In this document: positions 1 to 3,916 of the stretch, one piece after another
How positions within the stretch are numbered: position 1 is the stretch's first letter
Layout: each line of letters starts with the position of its first letter
Assembly: GCA_021827225.1 (NCBI GenBank)
Contig: JAKAXG010000298.1
Span: forward strand, 1 to 6,024
Origin: Actinomycetes bacterium
GTDB lineage: Bacteria > Actinomycetota > Acidimicrobiia > Acidimicrobiales > Palsa-688
Direction of reading: 5' to 3'
Length of the DNA stretch: 6,024 nucleotides
Program-made: the position numbers and the translations under genes
Notes under the pieces: generated by a model
Database searches by the model: none
What the model was told of the DNA's origin: nothing
What the model saw: the letters and a program-made list of their open reading frames with translations, nothing else

Positions 1-1
1 C

Positions 2-217
2 GATCAGGGCGACCTGGCCGGCGCCATCCTGATGCTCGAGAAGGCGGCCCGGAAGGTGGCCAAGCCCCAGGAACGCCACCTGCGCCAGTGGTACGCCCTG
101 GCCGACCTGTACGAGAGGGCCGGTGACGTGCCGCGGGCCCGGGACCTGTTCAACCGGGTGGCCTCGGTGGACCCCGAAGCCTTCGACGTCAGGGCCCGCC
201 TGCGCGCCCTCCGCTGA
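2..217 (+). CDS. TPR-repeat protein, C-terminal fragment (5' end outside the window)
   Basis: The reading frame is open from base 2 to the TGA at 215-217 and gives the last 71 residues of a longer protein. The piece holds part of one helix pair and then a recognisable tetratricopeptide repeat: residues near WYALADLYERAGDVPRARDLF, followed by a segment ending VDPEA, fit the TPR pattern of W/L, G/A, Y, A, F, A and P positions. The protein ends shortly after the repeat with an arginine-rich tail (RARLRALR). TPRs are protein-protein interaction scaffolds. The partner and function cannot be told from this fragment. An internal ATG at 32 opens the same frame but falls inside the repeat array, so it is unlikely to be the real start. 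The gene converges on the lipoprotein gene at 264-1061, leaving 46 bp between the stops. Confidence 0.8.
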   Translation, partial: DQGDLAGAILMLEKAARKVAKPQERHLRQWYALADLYERAGDVPRARDLFNRVASVDPEAFDVRARLRALR

Positions 218-264
218 GGGGCCGCCGCGCAGGATCGGCTGGACGGAGACGGGGCGGCGGTCCC
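218..264. terminator. GC-rich hairpin between convergent genes, possible bidirectional terminator
   Basis: Bases 218-228 (GGGGCCGCCGC) pair with 254-264 (GCGGCGGTCCC) over 11 bp with one G-U pair, leaving a 25-nt loop. The stem starts directly after the TGA of the TPR gene and reaches into the stop codon of the minus-strand lipoprotein gene. The position fits a shared terminator for convergent genes. There is no T-tract on either side. That is common for actinobacterial terminators but weakens the call, and the loop is long. Confidence 0.4.
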
Positions 265-1061
265 TAGGAGCCGACCGGCTCGAACCGGCCGGTGGCCGCC
301 GAGAAGCGGTAGGTGGTGGTGGTCGCCGGTCCCGACGCGCAGTTGGGAGTGCAGCCCTCCACCGACTCCTGCACCTCGTTGCCCGCCACCCGGCCGTCGA
401 CGAACACCACCCCGCCGCCGGGGTGATCGACGGGGACCGCCTCCCACCTGCCGGCCACATCGGCCACCACGAACAGCCCCGTGGAACTGGCCCCCAGGCC
501 TCCGGCCACGACGAAGTCGGGCTCCGACCCTCCCGTCAGAGCGGCTGTGGTCACCGTGAAGCCGGCCTGCGGATCGAGCGAGGCCCCCGAGCCCAGATCG
601 GTCGCCACCGGCCGCCAGGCGGAGCCGGTCCAGCGGAATACGTCGACCAGGGTGGGCACGCCGGCCAACGGCCCCGACGGTGGCGGAGAGGCGTGGGCCA
701 CCGCCGCGTAGGTCGCGGGCGAGGTGACCGGGGAGGCGGCGTCGTGGGGACCGAGGGATCTGACCAGGGCGGCCAGGCCGGCCTGCGGGTCGGCGGCCGG
801 GGCGGCCGGGACCGTGGCCGGTGCCGTGGTGGCGGCTCCGGTAGGGGGAGGGGACGTGTCCCCGGGCACCGTGGTGGGCGCGGTCGAGGAGGTCGTAGAC
901 CCCGGCGCGGAGGTGGCGGGAGCGGCCACCGGGGCAGCCCCGGCCAGCGGGCGACGGGCCCGGGCCGGCCCGCCGCAGGCCCCGGCCACGAGCACCACCC
1001 CGGCCAGCACGGCCGCCCCGGGGGTCCGGCCCCACCTGTCCGCTCTCCGCCGGTTCACCAC
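264..1061 (-). CDS. Putative secreted lipoprotein with Pro/Thr/Ala-rich linker, function unknown
   Basis: This protein of about 265 residues is read from GTG at 1061-1059; a second GTG follows at 1058-1056. The stop is at 266-264. The N-terminus is a textbook export signal: basic residues (NRRRADRWGR), a hydrophobic stretch rich in Val, Ala, Leu and Gly, then VAGAC with Cys29 as the likely lipidated residue. Alanine at -3 makes the lipobox weaker than the usual LxxC. Residues 35-95 are a low-complexity Ala/Pro/Thr/Ser linker, as in cell-surface proteins that must reach across the wall. The rest is a globular, probably beta-rich domain. It has two strand motifs resembling FRWTGSAWRPV, a segment LTGGSEPDFVV that recalls FG-GAP/VCBS repeats, and a CTPNC pair near the C-terminus that could form a disulfide. 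I do not recognise the family. The frame stays open upstream to 1487, but that part is antisense to the VOC gene and lacks signal-peptide character, so the GTG start is preferred. No clear Shine-Dalgarno precedes it. Confidence 0.72.
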   Translation of the reverse strand: MVNRRRADRWGRTPGAAVLAGVVLVAGACGGPARARRPLAGAAPVAAPATSAPGSTTSSTAPTTVPGDTSPPPTGAATTAPATVPAAPAADPQAGLAALVRSLGPHDAASPVTSPATYAAVAHASPPPSGPLAGVPTLVDVFRWTGSAWRPVATDLGSGASLDPQAGFTVTTAALTGGSEPDFVVAGGLGASSTGLFVVADVAGRWEAVPVDHPGGGVVFVDGRVAGNEVQESVEGCTPNCASGPATTTTYRFSAATGRFEPVGS

Positions 1062-1069
1062 TGCAGCCC

Positions 1070-1075
1070 AGGCTA
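1070..1075 (-). promoter_or_regulatory. Candidate -10 element for the lipoprotein gene, possibly leaderless
   Basis: Read on the minus strand the hexamer is TAGCCT, matching TANNNT. It is followed by eight bases and then the first GTG at 1061. Transcription would begin at or within a few bases of the start codon, which agrees with the absence of a Shine-Dalgarno. No convincing -35 lies 16-18 bp upstream, so this is tentative. Confidence 0.27.
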
Positions 1076-1205
1076 AGCGGCCACGTCGGCCCGGGCGCGG
1101 ACACCCTCCCCCGGGATCACGGCCCTGACCGGCGTTCCACCTTCGGCCCAACAACCTTGTGCCGGCCCGCAAGCCAGCACCCAAGATGGTCCGGTCACCC
1201 GCGAG

Positions 1206-1214
1206 AAGGGGGAG
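1206..1214 (+). promoter_or_regulatory. Ribosome binding site of the VOC gene
   Basis: AAGGGGGAG lies five bases before ATG 1220-1222. It decides between this start and in-frame or overlapping starts near 1157-1159, which have no comparable site. The homologous family also begins near this methionine. Confidence 0.7.
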
Positions 1215-1219
1215 CAGCC

Positions 1220-1969
1220 ATGCCGGAGATGACCGCGTACGAGCCGGGCGTGCCCTGCTGGGTGGATCTGGGCGCGGCCCACCTCGAGGAGGAAGTGCGC
1301 TTCTACCACGACCTGTTCGGCTGGGACGCCGAGGACCAGGGGGAGCAGGCCGGGCATTACACCATCGTCTCCAGGGACGGGAAGCAGGTCGCCGCCATCG
1401 GGCCGCTGGGCGATGCGGGGCCTCCCCGGTGGACGACCTACGTCGACGTGGACGACGCCGACGCCGCGGTCCAGCGGATCGAGGCATCGGGGGGCAAGAT
1501 CCTGGTCGGCCCCATGGACGTCATGGACGCCGGACGGACGGCCGTCTTCTCCGATCCCACCGGGGCGGTGCTGGCCCTCTGGCAGCCGGGCCGCCACACC
1601 GGGGCGGAACTGGTCAACGAGCCGGGGACCCTGGTCTGGAACGAGCTGAGCACGGCGGACCTGCCCCGGGCCCGGGAGTTCTACAGCCGCGTGTTCGGTT
1701 GGGAATGGGCCGGTTCGGACAGCTACGCCGAGTTCCAGGTCGCCGGCCGGACGGTCGGCGGGGTCATGCCCCGACCGGCGGATCTGCCGGCCGAGGTACC
1801 GGACAACTGGCTGGTGTACTTCGCCAGCGCGGATCTCGACCGCGACGTGTCGAGGGCGACCGGGCTGGGCGCCACCATCCTGTTCGGGCCGACCGAGATC
1901 CCCGGCGCCGGGCGCTTCGCGGTGCTCGCCGACCCCGAAGGGGCGGTCTTCGCCCTGTTCTCGAACTGA
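1220..1969 (+). CDS. Double-domain VOC (glyoxalase-fold) protein, CFP32/Rv0577-like
   Basis: The 249-residue protein holds two vicinal-oxygen-chelate domains, roughly residues 12-122 and 136-248. Each opens with a short strand and a helix ending in a similar motif (FYHDLFGW at 28-35, FYSRVFGW at 154-161). Each closes with a paired signature (GRTAVFSDPTGAVLALW at 105-121, GRFAVLADPEGAVFALF at 231-247). The segment joining the domains, with GAELVNE, GTLVWNEL and the start of domain two, is very like mycobacterial Rv0577 (CFP32/CFP30B, recalled length about 261 residues). The family is annotated as glyoxalase or bleomycin-resistance-like, but a defined reaction is not established for most members. 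The first strand carries WVDL where metal-dependent glyoxalases usually have a histidine, so classical glyoxalase I activity should not be assumed. The ATG at 1220 is chosen for its Shine-Dalgarno. The gene appears monocistronic: a strong hairpin follows 10 bp after the stop. Confidence 0.92.
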   Translation: MPEMTAYEPGVPCWVDLGAAHLEEEVRFYHDLFGWDAEDQGEQAGHYTIVSRDGKQVAAIGPLGDAGPPRWTTYVDVDDADAAVQRIEASGGKILVGPMDVMDAGRTAVFSDPTGAVLALWQPGRHTGAELVNEPGTLVWNELSTADLPRAREFYSRVFGWEWAGSDSYAEFQVAGRTVGGVMPRPADLPAEVPDNWLVYFASADLDRDVSRATGLGATILFGPTEIPGAGRFAVLADPEGAVFALFSN

Positions 1970-1978
1970 CCGGACCTC

Positions 1979-2001
1979 CCGGGCCGGTCTGGCCGGCCCG
2001 G
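1979..2001 (+). terminator. Terminator-like hairpin after the VOC gene
   Basis: CCGGGCCGG (1979-1987) and CCGGCCCGG (1993-2001) form a perfect 9-bp stem with a 5-nt loop (TCTGG), beginning 10 bp after the stop codon. No T-run follows, so it would be an actinobacterial-type hairpin terminator without a U-tail. Confidence 0.5.
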
Positions 2002-2008
2002 CCCGGCC

Positions 2009-2035
2009 ATGACGGTCACACCCCCCGCTTAGCGT
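2009..2035 (+). promoter_or_regulatory. Weak candidate promoter for the SSB-like gene
   Basis: ATGACG (2009-2014) matches TTGACA at four of six positions, and TAGCGT (2030-2035) fits TANNNT. The 15-bp spacer is short. If used, transcription would start near 2042 and give a leader of over 200 nt that begins just before the hairpin at 2048-2064. Confidence 0.27.
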
Positions 2036-2165
2036 GATACCAGCACCCCCGCCGCGCCGGCGGGCCTCCCCGGTCACCCGGGGTGGCGCCGGTCCCGGCC
2101 CGGGTCGCCTATCGCCGGTGCCGGGCACCGACCTCAGAGGCTCCCGTGGAGACGGAGCTTGGAGA

Positions 2166-2195
2166 GGAGGCGACGGCCCGTTCGCCTCCGTCGCC
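2166..2195 (+). repeat. Overlapping, mutually exclusive hairpins in the SSB-like leader
   Basis: GGAGGCGA (2166-2173) pairs perfectly with TCGCCTCC (2182-2189). The overlapping GGCGACGG (2169-2176) pairs equally well with CCGTCGCC (2188-2195). The two 8-bp stems share bases and cannot form together. Whether this matters in the RNA is not known. Confidence 0.45.
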
Positions 2196-2250
2196 GGCTC
2201 GCACGGCAGCCTCTCAGCCCACACAGTCGCCCCGGCGGCCAGCGGTGAAC

Positions 2251-2255
2251 GGAGG
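2251..2255 (+). promoter_or_regulatory. Shine-Dalgarno GGAGG that bears on the SSB-like start
   Basis: GGAGG is followed by two in-frame ATGs. The first (2257) is only one base away, too close for normal initiation. The second (2266) is ten bases away, slightly long but workable. This favours the start at 2266. Confidence 0.6.
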
Positions 2256-2265
2256 TATGACCGAG

Positions 2266-2634
2266 ATGATCAATCTGGTAGTCCTGCACGGGGTTCTGGC
2301 CCGGCCGGCGTCGCTGGTGGAACTGCCCTCCGGCGATCGCCTGGCGTCGCTGGAGGTGACCGTCCGCCGTGCGGACGGACCGGCCGAGCCGGTACCGGTG
2401 TCGGTGCCCGATCCCCCGGCCTGGGCGTCGGATCTGGATTCGGGATCGGAGGTGGTGGTGCTCGGCCGGGTCCGCCGGCGCTTCTTCCGCTCCGGCGGTG
2501 CCACCCAGAGCCGGACCGAGGTGGTCGCCAACCGCCTGGCCCGGGCGTCCTCCCGCCGGCGGGTCGGCGCCCTGGTGGCCGAGGCCACCCGCTGCCTGGA
2601 AAAGACGGGCGAAACCGGACGGCCCGAAGGGTAG
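2266..2634 (+). CDS. SSB-like OB-fold single-stranded DNA-binding protein
   Basis: The 122-residue product begins MINLVVLHGVLARP, the first strand pattern of single-stranded DNA-binding proteins (N-x-V-x-L-x-G-x-L). It continues with ELPSG and LASLEVTVRR as the next strands, then EVVVLGRVRRRFFRSGG and SRTEVVA as the last strands of the OB fold. The arginine-rich VRRRFFR hairpin is typical of the small actinobacterial SSB-like family, which is separate from housekeeping SSB. The protein lacks the glycine/glutamine-rich linker and the acidic DDDIPF-type tail through which canonical SSB recruits repair and replication partners; it ends ETGRPEG. An auxiliary ssDNA-binding role is therefore inferred, and its partners are unknown. 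The start at 2266 is preferred over 2257 because of Shine-Dalgarno spacing and family fit; using 2257 adds three residues (MTE). The gene stands alone between a structured upstream region and fbaB, 102 bp away. Confidence 0.8.
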   Translation: MINLVVLHGVLARPASLVELPSGDRLASLEVTVRRADGPAEPVPVSVPDPPAWASDLDSGSEVVVLGRVRRRFFRSGGATQSRTEVVANRLARASSRRRVGALVAEATRCLEKTGETGRPEG

Positions 2635-2667
2635 AACGGCCCTGAGCGCGCCCGCCGCCAGGCCGCG

Positions 2668-2673
2668 TAGTCT
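2668..2673 (+). promoter_or_regulatory. Candidate -10 element for fbaB
   Basis: TAGTCT fits the TANNNT consensus and would place the transcription start near 2680, so the transcript would open almost directly with the hairpin at 2686-2710. No convincing -35 lies 17 bp upstream. A TTGACG at 2681-2686 looks like a -35 box but has no matching -10 downstream. Confidence 0.3.
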
Positions 2674-2685
2674 CAGTGCGTTGAC

Positions 2686-2710
2686 GCCGGACCACAACGC
2701 GTGGTCCGGC
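2686..2710 (+). repeat. Perfect 10-bp inverted repeat in the fbaB leader
   Basis: GCCGGACCAC (2686-2695) and GTGGTCCGGC (2701-2710) are exact reverse complements around the loop AACGC. The hairpin ends 26 bp before the fbaB start and begins 51 bp after the SSB-like stop. It could be a 5'-UTR stabilising hairpin, a protein-binding operator or a terminator for the SSB-like transcript; no T-tract follows. Confidence 0.7.
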
Positions 2711-2715
2711 CCGAT

Positions 2716-2734
2716 CTTCGAGGAGTCCTCAAAG
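2716..2734 (+). repeat. Imperfect palindrome enclosing the fbaB Shine-Dalgarno
   Basis: CTTCGAGGA (2716-2724) and TCCTCAAAG (2726-2734) are complementary at eight of nine positions around G2725. The Shine-Dalgarno AGGAG (2721-2725) sits in its centre, 11 bases before ATG 2737. In RNA it could fold into a small hairpin that masks the ribosome site; in DNA it could be an operator. Confidence 0.4.
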
Positions 2735-2736
2735 CG

Positions 2737-3786
2737 ATGGACCTGCACAAGCTGCTCGGCGACGATGCGGAGGAGTTGCTCTCCTACGAATGCAAGGGGA
2801 TTCCCCGCGAGGACCTGGTGGTGCCCGGCGATTCGTACATCGACGAGGTCATGAGCTGGTCCGACCGGCCCATCCAGGTGCTGCGCAGCCTCCAGGCCAT
2901 GTACGGCCACGGCCGGCTGGCCCACACCGGCTACCTGTCGATCCTGCCCGTCGACCAGGGCATCGAGCACTCCGGGGCGGCCTCGTTCGCCCGCAACCCG
3001 GCGTACTTCGACCCGAAGAACATCGTGGAGCTGGCCATCGAGGGGGGATGCAACGCGGTGGCCACCACCATCGGCGTGCTGGGCATGGTGGGGCGCCGTT
3101 ACGCCCACAAGATCCCCTTCATCGCCAAGTTGAACCACAACGAGCTGCTCACCTACCCGAGCCAGTACGACCAGATCATGTTCGGCTCGGCCAGGGAGGC
3201 CTACGACCTCGGAGCCGCCGGCGTGGGGGCCACCATCTACTTCGGTTCCGAGCACGCCACCCGCCAGATCCAGGAGGTGTCGGAGGCCTTCCAGGAGGCC
3301 CACGAGCTGGGGATGTTCACCGTCCTGTGGTGCTACCTGCGCAACAACGCCTTCAAGAAGGACGGCGTCGACTACTCCGTCTCGGCCGACCTCACCGGCC
3401 AGGCCAACCACATCGGCGTGACCATCGAGGCTGACATCATCAAGCAGAAGCAGGCGGAGAACAACAACGGGTACGGCGCCGTCGGCTTCGGCCGGACCGA
3501 TCCGCTCGTCTACGACCAGCTCACCACCGACAACCCCATAGACCTGACCCGCTGGCAGCTGGTCAACTGCTACATGGGCCGGATCCCGCTCATCAACAGC
3601 GGCGGCGAGTCCAAGGGTGAATCCGACCTGACCCAGGCGGTGCGCACGGCGGTCATCAACAAGCGGGCCGGGGGGGCGGGGCTCATCTCCGGACGCAAGG
3701 CCTTCCAGCGCCCGACCAAGGATGGCGTGGCCCTGCTCCACGCCATCCAGGACGTCTATCTGGACAAAAGCGTCACCATCGCCTGA
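2737..3786 (+). CDS. fbaB: Class I fructose-bisphosphate aldolase, DhnA/FbaB type
   Basis: The enzyme reversibly cleaves fructose 1,6-bisphosphate to dihydroxyacetone phosphate and glyceraldehyde 3-phosphate in cytoplasmic glycolysis and gluconeogenesis, through a lysine Schiff base and without metal. At 349 residues it matches E. coli FbaB in length, and the two align along almost their whole length from memory. Visible motifs are [12 protein letters not shown] (68-79, with the conserved Asp73), [23 protein letters not shown] (131-136), GATIYFGSE (164-172), [28 protein letters not shown] (235-238, holding the candidate Schiff-base Lys236 or Lys238), NSGGES (287-292, phosphate-binding type) and [10 protein letters not shown] near the end. 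ATG 2737 is chosen for family agreement and the AGGAG at 2721. The in-frame upstream GTG at 2701 would only add leader-derived residues and would disrupt the hairpin region. korAB follows 130 bp downstream on the same strand but has its own promoter signal. No truncation or missing motif was seen. Confidence 0.95.
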   Translation: MDLHKLLGDDAEELLSYECKGIPREDLVVPGDSYIDEVMSWSDRPIQVLRSLQAMYGHGRLAHTGYLSILPVDQGIEHSGAASFARNPAYFDPKNIVELAIEGGCNAVATTIGVLGMVGRRYAHKIPFIAKLNHNELLTYPSQYDQIMFGSAREAYDLGAAGVGATIYFGSEHATRQIQEVSEAFQEAHELGMFTVLWCYLRNNAFKKDGVDYSVSADLTGQANHIGVTIEADIIKQKQAENNNGYGAVGFGRTDPLVYDQLTTDNPIDLTRWQLVNCYMGRIPLINSGGESKGESDLTQAVRTAVINKRAGGAGLISGRKAFQRPTKDGVALLHAIQDVYLDKSVTIA

Positions 3787-3855
3787 CCCGGATGCGGACC
3801 ATCCCGGCCCGGCGGGGACCGGATAGCCGTTCGGATCCAGCTACCCATCGGTAAC

Positions 3856-3884
3856 CTGAGTCGTCAGGGCGCTCCCCGTAGAAT
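3856..3884 (+). promoter_or_regulatory. Probable korAB promoter
   Basis: TAGAAT (3879-3884) matches the TATAAT consensus at five of six positions, the best -10 in the window. CTGAGT (3856-3861) is a weak -35 at the ideal 17-bp spacing. The start of transcription would be near 3891, giving a leader of about 26 nt. Two small inverted repeats flank it: TACC/GGTA at 3842-3853 and CGCGA/TCGCG at 3888-3902. Confidence 0.5.
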
Positions 3885-3887
3885 CAG

Positions 3888-3902
3888 CGCGACATTTTCG
3901 CG
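3888..3902 (+). repeat. Inverted repeat between the korA -10 and Shine-Dalgarno
   Basis: CGCGA (3888-3892) and TCGCG (3898-3902) are exact reverse complements around CATTT. The repeat spans the predicted transcription start and touches the ribosome site, where a repressor operator or a short 5' hairpin would be effective. At only 5 bp per arm it could be chance. Confidence 0.35.
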
Positions 3903-3909
3903 AGAGGGA
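3902..3909 (+). promoter_or_regulatory. Ribosome binding site of korA
   Basis: GAGAGGGA lies seven bases before ATG 3917-3919 and supports that start, which also matches the expected N-terminus of the gamma domain. Confidence 0.6.
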
Positions 3910-3916
3910 TCCACTG

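Larger units (their letters stand above)
1062..1219. other. Divergent intergenic region between the lipoprotein and VOC genes
   Basis: This 158-bp stretch separates genes that run away from each other, so it should hold both promoters. On the minus strand TAGCCT (1075-1070) fits the actinobacterial TANNNT -10 pattern and lies eight bases before the lipoprotein GTG, without a good -35. On the plus strand CAAGAT (1182-1187) with TTGTGC (1157-1162, spacer 19) is a weak pair for the VOC gene. No clear operator palindrome or coding signal was seen. Confidence 0.5.
1970..2265. other. Non-coding region rich in inverted repeats, upstream of the SSB-like gene
   Basis: Nearly 300 bp lie between the VOC stop and the preferred SSB-like start. 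After the terminator-like hairpin at 1979-2001 comes a possible -10 (TAGCGT, 2030-2035). It is followed by a chain of hairpins: 2048-2064 (7 bp, CCCGCCG/CGGCGGG, loop CGC), 2068-2083 (6 bp, CCCCGG/CCGGGG, loop TCAC), 2116-2130 (6 bp, CGGTGC/GCACCG, loop CGG), 2138-2160 (9 pairs, including one G-U, with one bulged C) and 2166-2195 (two alternative 8-bp stems). A near-direct repeat CGCCGGTsCCGG occurs at 2087-2098 and 2113-2124 (11 of 12 identical). The frame of the SSB-like gene is open back to a GTG at 2083, but the predicted extension is low-complexity and not typical of the family. No known riboswitch class was recognised. Confidence 0.5.

Noticed and set aside
1..10. Possible adapter remnant at the left end (CGATC resembles the end of the reverse adapter)
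   Set aside because: The adapter would require CGATCT. The window has CGATCA, and the TPR frame reads sensibly from base 2.
123..1076. Open frame of 317 codons on the plus strand opposite the lipoprotein
   Set aside because: The product is an Arg/Gly-rich string without motifs. The minus strand gives a coherent signal peptide, linker and domain.
1062..1487. Upstream extension of the lipoprotein frame to 1487
   Set aside because: The extra residues are Arg/Pro-rich, antisense to the VOC gene, and would put the signal peptide in the middle of the protein.
1073..2224. Open frame of 383 codons on the minus strand, antisense to the VOC gene
   Set aside because: It is a mirror frame of the VOC gene. 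The plus-strand frame has a Shine-Dalgarno and clear family signatures.
2083..2265. N-terminal extension of the SSB-like protein from GTG 2083
   Set aside because: The added residues are low-complexity, family members start near MINLVVL, and the stretch is better explained as an inverted-repeat-rich leader.
1970..2265. Known riboswitch (cobalamin, SAM, glycine, T-box, cyclic di-AMP types)
   Set aside because: None of the core motifs I know for these classes could be found; only generic GC-rich hairpins are visible.
2134..3741. Open frame of 535 codons on the minus strand, antisense to the SSB-like gene and fbaB
   Set aside because: It crosses two real genes and their intergenic leader, and its composition is that of a mirror frame. 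No family motif is visible.
3787..3840. Terminator for fbaB
   Set aside because: Only stems of 4-5 bp could be built (for example CCCG 3803-3806 with CGGG 3813-3816), so the evidence is too weak to list.
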